Notes under the pieces: generated by a model
Database searches by the model: none
Seen by the model: only the letters and a program-made list of their open reading frames with translations
What the model was told of the DNA's origin: nothing
Shown here: positions 7,837 through 15,401 of the stretch, piece by piece
Layout of the letters: every line of letters begins with the position of its first letter
Numbering within the stretch: position 1 is the stretch's first letter
Translations under genes and position numbers: made by a program
NCBI GenBank assembly: GCA_025357775.1
Contig: JANXOQ010000375.1
Location: forward strand, 1 to 19,974
Length of the DNA: 19,974 nt
Direction of reading: 5' to 3'
DNA from: Ferruginibacter sp.
GTDB taxonomy: Bacteria; Bacteroidota; Bacteroidia; Chitinophagales; Chitinophagaceae

Positions 7837-8703
7837 TCAATTTGCTTTTTTTTCTCCTACCACAAAACCACCAATACTGGCTAGGCTTTTAGAAAAAGTA
7901 CAAAATGTTATTGGTATTTCATTATCTAAACCAAAGTGGCTAGCTGTGCCTCTACCACCCTTCCCTATTACACCAAATGCGTGTGCATCGTCTAACAATA
8001 TTGGAGTGTTATACTTATTGGCTACATTATATAAATTTTGTAAATCAACTATGCATCCACTACCACTAAAAACGCCGTCAGTTACAATTAATTTTGCTGC
8101 CTCAGTTGGTAATTGTGATAATCTTTTTTCTACATCTTCCGCAGCATTATGTTTGTATCTAATAATGTTTGTATTTGTTAACCCTTTTGCCATTAGATTG
8201 GCACTTACAATACTTGCATGGTTGTCTCTATCGCTCAAAATATAATCTCCCCTGCCTACCAATGGTTGCAAAACCCCTTGGCTTGTTTGGTAGCCAGTGC
8301 TAAAAAGTAAGCAAGATTCTTTGTGCATAAAATGAGCAAGTTTTTCTTCTAGTTGGTTATGCAAATCAATAGTGCCTGTAAGAAACCTAGATCCTGAGCA
8401 GCTTGTGCCATATTTTTCAATTGCTTTTATAGCGGCTTCTTTTACATAAGCATGACCTGTAAGCCCAAGATAATTATTACTACCCGCCATAAGTACCGTC
8501 TTACCATCCATTTTTACTTCTGGCCCATTAGTTTCGTAAATCGTTTTAAAATAAGGCCAAATACCATTAGCTTTTAGTTCATATGCTTTATCAGCATTAG
8601 AACATTTTTCAAAAATTGGGAATGCAGTTTTTTTAAACCTTCTTTTATCAAGTAAGTTTGAATACATAATCGTAGGGGGTAGGTTGTAATAAAAATATGG
8701 CAT
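7837..8703 (-). pseudogene. spt: Serine palmitoyltransferase, N-terminal part (frameshifted)
   Basis: Encodes the catalytic bulk of a PLP-dependent alpha-oxoamine synthase. It is closest by eye to the soluble Bacteroidota serine palmitoyltransferases, which condense serine with palmitoyl-CoA to 3-ketosphinganine, the first step of sphingolipid synthesis. Seen here: GSNNYLGLTGH, YGTSCSGSRFLTGT, DNHASI, the PLP-binding LLDDAHAFG (D239, H241) and the Schiff-base lysine K272 in TFSKSLASIGG. The frame stops at VVGEKKAN, just after an A8 run, where the family continues with IDFLKHH. The start may be 8703 or the ATG at 8667 (residue 13); the latter gives a more typical N-terminus. Related KBL and BioF enzymes are alternatives, but the EVKMDGKTVLMAGSNNYLGL stretch is SPT-like. 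It may be a true pseudogene, a sequencing error or a slippage-expressed gene. Confidence 0.88.
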
Positions 8704-8895
8704 TACGATAATTTTGAATATTATTTTTTTTGTGCAAAAAATTTTAATTGAATTGGATATATTCTATTATCGAACTCTTGTAAAAGTAATATCGCACTTA
8801 CAAATTTATTTTCAAGTTAAAAGAAAGTAAAAAGGTTATCAACCCTTGCTAGAATTTTAAAAATGCATCAAATATTATTTTACTTTTAATTGAGT

Positions 8896-8903
8896 TATTT
8901 TTG
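8896..8903 (+). promoter_or_regulatory. Candidate -7 box for the amidohydrolase gene
   Basis: TATTTTTG matches TAnnTTTG exactly and ends 4 bases before the ATG at 8908. If used, transcription would begin at or next to the start codon, giving an almost leaderless mRNA. No convincing -33 TTTG is seen upstream. The rest of the 8704-8895 spacer shows a second TAAATTTG on the minus strand (8801-8808) that could serve the divergent serine palmitoyltransferase gene. Confidence 0.35.
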
Positions 8904-8907
8904 AAAC

Positions 8908-10539
8908 ATGAAGAAGATTATTACTATTTTATTTATTGTTACGATTTTATTTAGTTGTACAAAAAAAAATGTAACCCTAATAATAACCAACGCAAAAATA
9001 TATACTGCTGATACTTCTTTTTCGGAAGCTAGTGCCATGGCAATTAATGATGGAAAAATTATTGCCTTGGGTAACACTGTAGATATTCAAACAAAATTCA
9101 AATCAAACAATAATGTAAATGCTGAAGGCAATGTCATTTTTCCTGGTTTTATAGATGCACATTGCCATTTTACTGGTTATGCTACTGATATGTGGAAGTG
9201 TGAGTTAATGGGTACAAAATCTTTTGAAGAAATTGTTGCAAGAATAATAGAGTACAGTACAAATGCTCCTATGCAGTGGATTTATGGCAGAGGTTGGGAC
9301 CAAAATGACTGGGCAGTAAAACAATTTCCTAGCAAAGAAATATTTGACAGCTTATTCCCTAATAGACCAGTGTTTTTAAAACGCATAGATGGTCATTCGG
9401 CATTATTAAACCAAAAAGCATTAAACCTTGCAGGCATTACAATTAATACAAAAATAAAGGGTGGAGAAGTAGAAATAAAAAATGGAAAGCTTACGGGAAT
9501 TTTAATAGACAATGCTATGGATTTTGCGGAGCTAAAAGTACCATTGATAAATGATACACTTGCAAAAAAGTATTTTTTAGCTGCACAAAATTATTGTTTT
9601 GAAGCAGGGCTCACTGGTGTACACGACTGCGGCATAAGCGAACACACGGTTGCGCTCATACAAGAGGCACAAAAAAATGATGGGTTAAAAATGAAAATTT
9701 TTGCCCTGCTTTCCGATTCTGTTTCTTACTATGATAAATGGATAAAAAGTGGACCACTAAAAACCGATGGCTTGCATGTAGGTGGTTTTAAATTTTATGC
9801 TGATGGTGCACTTGGTAGCCGTGGTGCATGTTTGCTAAACGATTATAAAGATAAAAAAGATTGGAAAGGATTTTTACTTGGAACAGAAACACATTTTAAA
9901 ACAGCAGCAGAAAAATTTGCTGCAAGCAATTTACAAATGTGTACCCATGCCATTGGTGATAGTGGTAACAGAATTATTTTAAAAATATATGCAGATGCAT
10001 TAAAAGGAAAAAATGATAAACGCTGGCGTATAGAACATGCCCAAGTATTGGATGCTGCGGACTTTCATTATTTTGGCGAGTACAATATTATACCTTCCGT
10101 ACAGCCTACACATGCTACAAGCGATATGTATTGGGCGCAAGACCGTGTGGGCGCTACACAAATAAAAACGGCATATGCTTACAAACAATTACTACAAACC
10201 AATAATTGGATGCCACTTGGTACAGACTTTCCTGTAGAATATATTGAGCCGATAAAAACATTTTTTGCGGCAGTTGTAAGGCAGGATAATAAAGGGTTCC
10301 CTGCAAATGGTTTTCAAATGGAGAATGCACTTACCCGAAAAGAAGCTATTTATGGAATGACAATATGGGCTGCAAAAGCAGCCTTTGAAGAAAAAGAAAA
10401 AGGTAGTATTGAAGTGGGTAAAGCAGCAGATTTCATTATGCTTGATACAGATTTAATGACTTGTAATAAATCAAAAATATTAGGCACAAAAGTTTTAGGT
10501 ACTTGGGTGAATGGGGAAAGAGTTTGGAAAATAAAATGA
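8908..10539 (+). CDS. YtcJ-like amidohydrolase lipoprotein
   Basis: A 543-residue metal-dependent hydrolase of the amidohydrolase 3 (YtcJ/NfdA) family, acting on C-N bonds of an unknown amide or formamide. The N-terminus is a lipoprotein signal (hydrophobic run ending LFSC, acylated C17), so the enzyme should sit in the periplasm anchored to a membrane. The TIM-barrel metal site is visible: H85-x-H87 in FIDAHCHF, K158 near DGHS as probable carboxylated lysine, then the His of CTHAIGDSGN, the His of RIEHAQ and the Asp of PLGTDFPVE. The C-terminus closes with the beta-sandwich signature GSIEVGKAADFIML. It stands alone between a divergent and a convergent gene. Confidence 0.92.
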   Translation: MKKIITILFIVTILFSCTKKNVTLIITNAKIYTADTSFSEASAMAINDGKIIALGNTVDIQTKFKSNNNVNAEGNVIFPGFIDAHCHFTGYATDMWKCELMGTKSFEEIVARIIEYSTNAPMQWIYGRGWDQNDWAVKQFPSKEIFDSLFPNRPVFLKRIDGHSALLNQKALNLAGITINTKIKGGEVEIKNGKLTGILIDNAMDFAELKVPLINDTLAKKYFLAAQNYCFEAGLTGVHDCGISEHTVALIQEAQKNDGLKMKIFALLSDSVSYYDKWIKSGPLKTDGLHVGGFKFYADGALGSRGACLLNDYKDKKDWKGFLLGTETHFKTAAEKFAASNLQMCTHAIGDSGNRIILKIYADALKGKNDKRWRIEHAQVLDAADFHYFGEYNIIPSVQPTHATSDMYWAQDRVGATQIKTAYAYKQLLQTNNWMPLGTDFPVEYIEPIKTFFAAVVRQDNKGFPANGFQMENALTRKEAIYGMTIWAAKAAFEEKEKGSIEVGKAADFIMLDTDLMTCNKSKILGTKVLGTWVNGERVWKIK

Positions 10540-10585
10540 TAAAATTAAATTTTTAATTTATATACAGAGTAAATATCCAAAAAAT

Positions 10586-11731
10586 CTACCTCGTACTTCT
10601 TTCCTCCATATCCAAATTATTATCAAATGGGCTTTTTGTAAATGGATAAAGTGTTTGCTTAATAAATCCCTTAGGAAATTGTGACTCATGCACACCAGTA
10701 CCCTCGGGCCAAACATTGCCTGGCAAATAATAAGTACCAAACATCTTATCTATAAAAGGAAAAACTGTTGCAAAATTTTTGCCATAATGTTTTGGATCTT
10801 CGCAATGATGCCAATGGTGGTATTGTGGTGTAGCAAAAATATATTTTAAAAACCCAAAATTGATTCGAGTATTGGAATGTATAAGTACTGCATGTATAGC
10901 AATGAATACAATATAAATATTGAACACCGCTGGTGGAAAACCCAATACATATAGTGGAACAAACGCCATTGCTCTTGTAAAAAATATATCTACAAAATGA
11001 GTACGACTACCTGCTAGCCAGTCCATGTGTTGTGTGCTATGGTGCACCGAGTGAAAACGCCATAAATATACATGGTTGTGAAAAATACGATGTGCCCAAT
11101 ATTGAAACATATCAGTAACTACAAAAGTTAAAACCAATGCTATTAAAAATGGTAACTGTTGTATCCAAAGGTGTACTTTATCTAACCCTATCCACCCAAA
11201 AAATAGTACAGCAGGTTTTTGAGTAATGATACCAAATACTTGAATAAACAAATGGCTAATGGTAAAGTAAACCAAATCTGTACGCCACTCCGCATGAAAC
11301 TTTGTTTGATTTTTATTTTTTGGAAAAAACAATTCTATTGGTATAAAAATAATTGTCATTAGCAACAAATCGAGCAACATCCAATCAAGCCCAAAATACC
11401 AGTCCGATTTTTCTACCACAGAGCCTTGTACTTTTAATGCTCCCATAATAATAGCCACACCAGCAATGCTAGAACCTATAAGTGCCCATTTTACTTTTTT
11501 GCTTAATAAAAAACTTAACAATGCAAAAAAGAAAGCACATATAACAACAGTTTTTAATAATAATTGCATGTGCTGTGCTGTATAAATTTCTCTAAACTCT
11601 GGGGTGGTAAGTTTTTCGGGATAGTAAAAACAAAACATACTTGCTAATGCCATTATGGATAGGAAAATAGATATATATCCGCTAATTTCTCCTTTGCCTA
11701 CTTCGAGTCGTTGATTTTGAACTTGTGCCAT
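10586..11731 (-). CDS. Sterol desaturase/fatty acid hydroxylase family membrane protein
   Basis: A 381-residue membrane di-iron enzyme that would use O2 to hydroxylate or desaturate a lipid. The histidine boxes binding the two irons are complete: HRIFH (214-218), HSVHH (227-231) and HHWHH (305-309), with H280 and H285 between. The catalytic domain spans about 195-335 and is preceded by roughly five hydrophobic helices. That includes an N-terminal extension of about 100 residues not found in the shortest family members. The C-terminal 40 residues are polar. Bacteria with this family rarely make sterols, so a fatty acid, sphingolipid or carotenoid substrate is more likely. The nearby serine palmitoyltransferase makes a sphingolipid role plausible but unproven. 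The ATG is followed by a short polar lead-in. Confidence 0.9.
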   Translation of the reverse strand: MAQVQNQRLEVGKGEISGYISIFLSIMALASMFCFYYPEKLTTPEFREIYTAQHMQLLLKTVVICAFFFALLSFLLSKKVKWALIGSSIAGVAIIMGALKVQGSVVEKSDWYFGLDWMLLDLLLMTIIFIPIELFFPKNKNQTKFHAEWRTDLVYFTISHLFIQVFGIITQKPAVLFFGWIGLDKVHLWIQQLPFLIALVLTFVVTDMFQYWAHRIFHNHVYLWRFHSVHHSTQHMDWLAGSRTHFVDIFFTRAMAFVPLYVLGFPPAVFNIYIVFIAIHAVLIHSNTRINFGFLKYIFATPQYHHWHHCEDPKHYGKNFATVFPFIDKMFGTYYLPGNVWPEGTGVHESQFPKGFIKQTLYPFTKSPFDNNLDMEERSTR

Positions 11732-11826
11732 TTAACTAAGTTGATTGTTTAATATTTATATTAATAAACGAAAATAATTCATTTATGTTTTACATTTACA
11801 CTTGTTTAAAATAACATTTAGCATTA

Positions 11827-12945
11827 TTGGAAATATCCATAGTTATATCTAAAAATATTTATTCTATTAAAGATGAATGGGATACTTTTTTGCCTACAAA
11901 CCATCATCTAAAAAGCAACCATTTACAAGCTTTTGAAAACTCCAAAGTAGAAGATTTAGTCAATAACTATGTACAAGTTTTTTTAAAAGAAAAATTAATT
12001 GGAGTCGTTTATTTTCAACAATTTTCCTTTCAGCACAAGCATTTGAATTTTAATGATGGGAAACAATTGAAATCAAAACTTATAAAATTAGTTTTGCCAA
12101 AACGTTTATCTATAATGGTTTGTGGCCATTTATTTCGCATAAATTTTCAAGGATTCTATTTTAATAATGAATTACATAGTAATCATCTTTTTAATGTTAT
12201 AAAATTATTTAAAAAAGAACAAAAATATAAACCATGTGGAATTATTATTAAAGACTGTACAACAATTTTTGTAGCGCAAAAAAGCAACATGCTAGGCTAT
12301 CATTTTTTTGATGGGGATGTTACTATGGAAATACAAAGGCGTGGGCATTGGAAAACCTTTGATGATTACTTAAAAGATTTACACAAAAAATATTTACAAA
12401 GGGCAAAAAAAATAATAAAAGCTTTCGATGAAATTGTACTAAAAGAATTACATACAGCTGAAATTTTGGAACATTCCAAAGAAATAGAAAAATTATATTG
12501 GAATGTTGTAAACAAACAAACTATAAAACTTGGCACTGTAAATGCGAAATATTTTTACGAATTAAAAAAAGATTTACAAGCAAAATTTGAGTTTCACGCT
12601 TTGTATAAAAATAATGTAATGATAGGCTTTTATACATTTATTTTTTATGAAACCGAAATGGAAACACATTTTATTGGCCTTGATTATGAGGTAAATAAAA
12701 CGAATAATATTTATTTCAATATTTTATTTTTTGGTATTCAAAAAATGATTGAACGACAATACAATAAATTAGAGCTTGGTAGGACAGCAAAAGAAGCAAA
12801 AGTGAATATAGGTGCTCTACCTAAGCAAATATTTAACTACATTAATGTAAAAAATGGTTTTGCAAAAATTACGCTAAATTATTTTCTAAAAAAATTTAAT
12901 ACTGTGGAAGACAATAAACAAATGGAAAGAACGCCTTTAAAATAG
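11827..12945 (+). CDS. GNAT-fold N-acyltransferase (FemAB/COG3146-like)
   Basis: A 372-residue protein built like the duplicated GNAT-fold aminoacyl/acyltransferases. Typical elements are the WKTFDDYLKDLHKKYLQRAKK segment (about residues 176-196), matching the conserved 'sskyRqrirk' helix of the family. The C-terminal acceptor-side motif is YFNILFFGIQKMIERQYNKLELGRTAKEAKVNIGALPK (about 297-334). There is no signal peptide, and basic patches suggest peripheral membrane contact. The start is TTG; in frame upstream only a TAA is met and no ATG. Family members include peptidoglycan-type aminoacyltransferases, and as I recall the bacterial ceramide synthases belong to the same superfamily. The acyl donor and acceptor cannot be told from sequence. 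Confidence 0.75.
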   Translation: MEISIVISKNIYSIKDEWDTFLPTNHHLKSNHLQAFENSKVEDLVNNYVQVFLKEKLIGVVYFQQFSFQHKHLNFNDGKQLKSKLIKLVLPKRLSIMVCGHLFRINFQGFYFNNELHSNHLFNVIKLFKKEQKYKPCGIIIKDCTTIFVAQKSNMLGYHFFDGDVTMEIQRRGHWKTFDDYLKDLHKKYLQRAKKIIKAFDEIVLKELHTAEILEHSKEIEKLYWNVVNKQTIKLGTVNAKYFYELKKDLQAKFEFHALYKNNVMIGFYTFIFYETEMETHFIGLDYEVNKTNNIYFNILFFGIQKMIERQYNKLELGRTAKEAKVNIGALPKQIFNYINVKNGFAKITLNYFLKKFNTVEDNKQMERTPLK

Positions 12946-12995
12946 ATACTCTCAATTTCAATAATCCTGCATTTTACATCAACCTATGTCGTAGA

Positions 12996-14336
12996 CTATT
13001 TCTTCCTCGGTGGTTTAGCTCCCCTCGTTTTAGGTCTACCATACTTTTTCATCATCCTATCTTTTTTACTTGTTAAAAAATTTACCTTTTGGTTTTTTGC
13101 AGATTTTTCATGAAACGCTGGTCCAGATTCTTCTTTTTTAGGAGCTCTTACCTGATAAGCTTTCATGTAAATTTTTGGTATCTCATCTTCTGTTAAAACA
13201 TCCGATATTTCAAGGTTTTCTGGCAATGATGAGAGTGGTACATCATACTTCATTAATGTTTCTATGGTAGTCAGCAAGGTTTTTTCTTTTTCTGTAAAAA
13301 AAGTAATGGCAATACCTTTTTTATCTGCTCTTCCTGTTCTACCAATTCTGTGAATATAATTTTCTGGTACTTCAGGCACATCAAAGTTTATAACATGCGT
13401 TACTTCCGAAATATCAATACCCCTTGCTACAATATCTGTTGCTATTATAAATCTATAATTTCCTTCGTGAAATTGTTTTACAGTATTAAAACGATGGTTC
13501 TGCTCTTTATTAGAATGTATTACGCCACATGTTTCAGGATAAATGGTTTCTAGTTGTATAAATAATTCATCCGCTAATTTTTTTGTTGCAACAAACACCA
13601 ACAACTTTGTTATTGCTTTATCTTCCGCCAACAATAATTTTAGCAAATTTACTTTTGTATAAAAGTTTGGTATTGGATAACCAATTTGTACAATATTTTC
13701 CAACGGTGTTCCCGTCGGTGCTGCTTCTACCCTTACTGGTTCATTAAAAAATGTATCCATTAAGGTTTCTACCTCATCTGTTATCGTTGCAGAAAATAAA
13801 AGGTTTTGTCGCTTAGCTGGTAATAAGTCTAATATATTTTTTATTTGTGTACGAAAGCCAAGGTTAAGCATTTCGTCCATTTCATCTATTACTACTTTTT
13901 TTATATTTTTAGTTTTTACAGAACCGTTCATTAATAAGTCAAACAATCTGCCTGGCGTAGCCACCAATACATCCACCCCTTTCATTACTTCTGTAGATTG
14001 TGTATTGATGTTTGTGCCACCATATACACCCACAGCCGTTACGCTCATGTAAGTAGTAAGTTCTTTTACTGATTCTACCACCTGCGCTACCAATTCTCTT
14101 GTAGGTACTATTATCAATATTTGTGCATACTTTTCTTTACTAAATTTCCATTGTTTTAAGCAAGGCAATAAATATGCAAAAGTCTTACCCGTACCCGTTT
14201 GTGCTATACCGCACACATCTCTACCGCTCATTACCACTGGGTATACTCGGTGCTGTATGGTTGTAGGGTTGGTATAGCCTGCGTCGTTTAATGCAGAAAG
14301 TAATGCGTTGTTTAAGTTCAAATCTTCAAAAGTCAT
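12996..14336 (-). CDS. DEAD-box ATP-dependent RNA helicase
   Basis: A 446-residue cytosolic RNA helicase that should unwind short RNA duplexes in ribosome assembly or RNA turnover. All motifs are visible: Q motif (residues 3-28), motif I AQTGTGKT (45-52), PTRELV (78-83), TPGR (127-130), SAT (182-184), LLVFVATKK, ATDIVARGID and HRIGRTGR. Motif II reads DEMD (151-154) instead of DEAD. The catalytic Asp-Glu and final Asp are kept, so activity is expected; many Bacteroidota relatives carry DEVD at this spot. A short basic tail (MMKKYGRPKTRGAKPPRKK) likely binds RNA. A TACCTTTA on the minus strand (14353-14360) is a near-consensus -7 box for this gene. It is divergent from the thioredoxin gene. 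Confidence 0.95.
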   Translation of the reverse strand: MTFEDLNLNNALLSALNDAGYTNPTTIQHRVYPVVMSGRDVCGIAQTGTGKTFAYLLPCLKQWKFSKEKYAQILIIVPTRELVAQVVESVKELTTYMSVTAVGVYGGTNINTQSTEVMKGVDVLVATPGRLFDLLMNGSVKTKNIKKVVIDEMDEMLNLGFRTQIKNILDLLPAKRQNLLFSATITDEVETLMDTFFNEPVRVEAAPTGTPLENIVQIGYPIPNFYTKVNLLKLLLAEDKAITKLLVFVATKKLADELFIQLETIYPETCGVIHSNKEQNHRFNTVKQFHEGNYRFIIATDIVARGIDISEVTHVINFDVPEVPENYIHRIGRTGRADKKGIAITFFTEKEKTLLTTIETLMKYDVPLSSLPENLEISDVLTEDEIPKIYMKAYQVRAPKKEESGPAFHEKSAKNQKVNFLTSKKDRMMKKYGRPKTRGAKPPRKK

Positions 14337-14376
14337 AATGCTAAAATATGTGTAAAGGTACTTTTAAAAAAATGAG

Positions 14377-14384
14377 TAGCTTTG
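14377..14384 (+). promoter_or_regulatory. Candidate -7 box for the thioredoxin gene
   Basis: TAGCTTTG matches TAnnTTTG. It would start transcription about 55 bases ahead of the ATG at 14446, within the 109-base spacer shared with the divergent helicase gene. No clear -33 element is seen. Confidence 0.35.
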
Positions 14385-14445
14385 TATAAACTGCTTTAAA
14401 ACTTTTTTGCCTATGAATTTATACCTATATCAATAATTTTAAACG

Positions 14446-14889
14446 ATGAAAAATAAAATATTTTGGGCAATTGCAATGGTCAGCATTATTGGCTTATATG
14501 CATACAATAACCCTAAGGTAGATTTTAAGGAAGATGCCAAAGATGGTATTCAATTTAACAAAGAAAGTTGGGGCAATATTTTAGCATTAGCCAAAAAAGA
14601 AAATAAACTTATTTTTTTAGATATTTATGCTAAATGGTGTGGCCCGTGTAAAAAATTAAAGAAAAGAACTTTTTCAAATGATAAAGTAGGAGCTTATTTT
14701 AATGAACATTTTATTAATGTTTCTTTAGATGGAGAGGAGGGTGAGGGTGTAGATGTTTCTTCAAAATACAATGTTACTAGCTATCCATCGTTGTATTTAA
14801 TAAATGGAGATGGAAGCGTAATAACGGAAACAGGTGGATACATGAGCCCAAAGGAATTGATAGCCTTTGGGAAATCGGTAAGTAAATAA
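14446..14889 (+). CDS. Membrane-anchored or secreted thioredoxin-fold protein
   Basis: A 147-residue thiol-disulfide protein. An N-terminal hydrophobic stretch (residues 4-20) acts as signal peptide or anchor and puts the thioredoxin domain in the periplasm. The active site is W64-C-G-P-C68, and the cis-proline is P114 in TSYPSLYL. The spacing and the AKWCGPCKKLKKRTF context match the Thioredoxin_7/DsbD C-terminal-like branch, which often carries reducing equivalents or maintains cysteines in exported proteins. The partner is unknown; a DsbA-like gene lies about 3 kb away at 18012-18665. The gene is followed 33 bases later by the AbiEi-like gene, which has its own promoter-like motif. Confidence 0.92.
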   Translation: MKNKIFWAIAMVSIIGLYAYNNPKVDFKEDAKDGIQFNKESWGNILALAKKENKLIFLDIYAKWCGPCKKLKKRTFSNDKVGAYFNEHFINVSLDGEEGEGVDVSSKYNVTSYPSLYLINGDGSVITETGGYMSPKELIAFGKSVSK

Positions 14890-14896
14890 ATTACTT

Positions 14897-14904
14897 TAAA
14901 TTTG
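14897..14904 (+). promoter_or_regulatory. Candidate -7 box for the AbiEi-like gene
   Basis: TAAATTTG, an exact TAnnTTTG match, lies 18 bases ahead of the ATG at 14923 and predicts a leader of about 12 bases. The nearest TTTG upstream (14866-14869) is 27 bases away, longer than the usual spacing. Confidence 0.35.
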
Positions 14905-14922
14905 TTTAAAATTTATTATTAA

Positions 14923-15246
14923 ATGTCATCCTTTTTTAACTTAATAGATACAGAAGTTTTAGACAGAAAAATAGAAATAGAAATTTTTCCTTTTTCTAAG
15001 TATTTATTCTGGGATAGTGAGATTGATGATGTGAATATTAAACAGCATAAAAAGCATATTATAGAAAGGGTGCTTACAAGGGGATTTTTAAAAGATGTTT
15101 ATGTTTTATTTAAACTGTATAGCAATGAAGAATTAATAACGGCTATAAAAAGCAGTAGGATTTTAGATAAAAAAACAGCTAACTTTTGCAGTCAATATTT
15201 CAACATTCCACTAAACGAAATAAATGCTTCATCTTACTACAGTTGA
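14923..15246 (+). CDS. DUF6922/AbiEi-like putative antitoxin
   Basis: A 107-residue cytosolic protein without signal or membrane segment. The pattern FPFSKYLFWDSEIDDVNIKQHKKHIIERVLTRG (about residues 22-54), followed by a leucine-rich helix and SRILDKKTANFCSQYFNIP (about 78-96), is what I recall of the DUF6922-type proteins. In Bacteroidota these are encoded just ahead of AbiEii/AbiGii nucleotidyltransferase toxins. The context agrees: the next reading frame, overlapping its 3' end by 23 bases, is the N-terminus of such a toxin and is broken after 39 codons. It is therefore probably an orphaned antitoxin-like gene whose reading frame is still intact. Assignment is from memory of the family pattern, not from a search. 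Confidence 0.65.
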   Translation: MSSFFNLIDTEVLDRKIEIEIFPFSKYLFWDSEIDDVNIKQHKKHIIERVLTRGFLKDVYVLFKLYSNEELITAIKSSRILDKKTANFCSQYFNIPLNEINASSYYS

Positions 15247-15343
15247 AAAAGATACGTACCGTCTTTTGCAAAAACTAAATACAATTTCTTTTATTAAAAA
15301 TAATTTCGCTTTAGTGTGCGGAACCTCATTGTCATTAGAATAA
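15224..15343 (+). pseudogene. AbiEii-type nucleotidyltransferase toxin, N-terminal remnant
   Basis: ATG at 15224 opens a 39-codon frame reading MLHLTTVEKDTYRLLQKL and, after a short helix, FALVCGTSLSLE, then TAA at 15341. Intact AbiEii proteins start MLHxxTVExxTLxLLKxL and continue with (L)VGGTxLALxxGHRxSxDIDLF. The beginning of the nucleotidyltransferase GG(T/S)...DxD site is thus recognisable, but the second glycine context reads CGT and the DxD part is missing. The next codons read KMGR and then another TAA. Nothing toxin-like remains before the convergent gene ending at 15402. The gene overlaps the AbiEi-like gene as in working pairs. I read this as a decayed type IV toxin. Confidence 0.65.
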
Positions 15344-15401
15344 AAAATGGGAAGATAAAAAAAGATTATTTTAAAAAAAACTAATAACATTTAATTTGTT
15401 C

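Noticed and set aside
7946..8245. Plus-strand 99-residue open frame
   Set aside because: It lies antisense to the serine palmitoyltransferase PLP-binding region and shows no recognisable domain.
10542..10559. AAATTAAA/TTTAATTT hairpin between convergent genes as a terminator
   Set aside because: It is all A-T with a two-base loop, too weak to call, although a convergent position would suit a bidirectional terminator.
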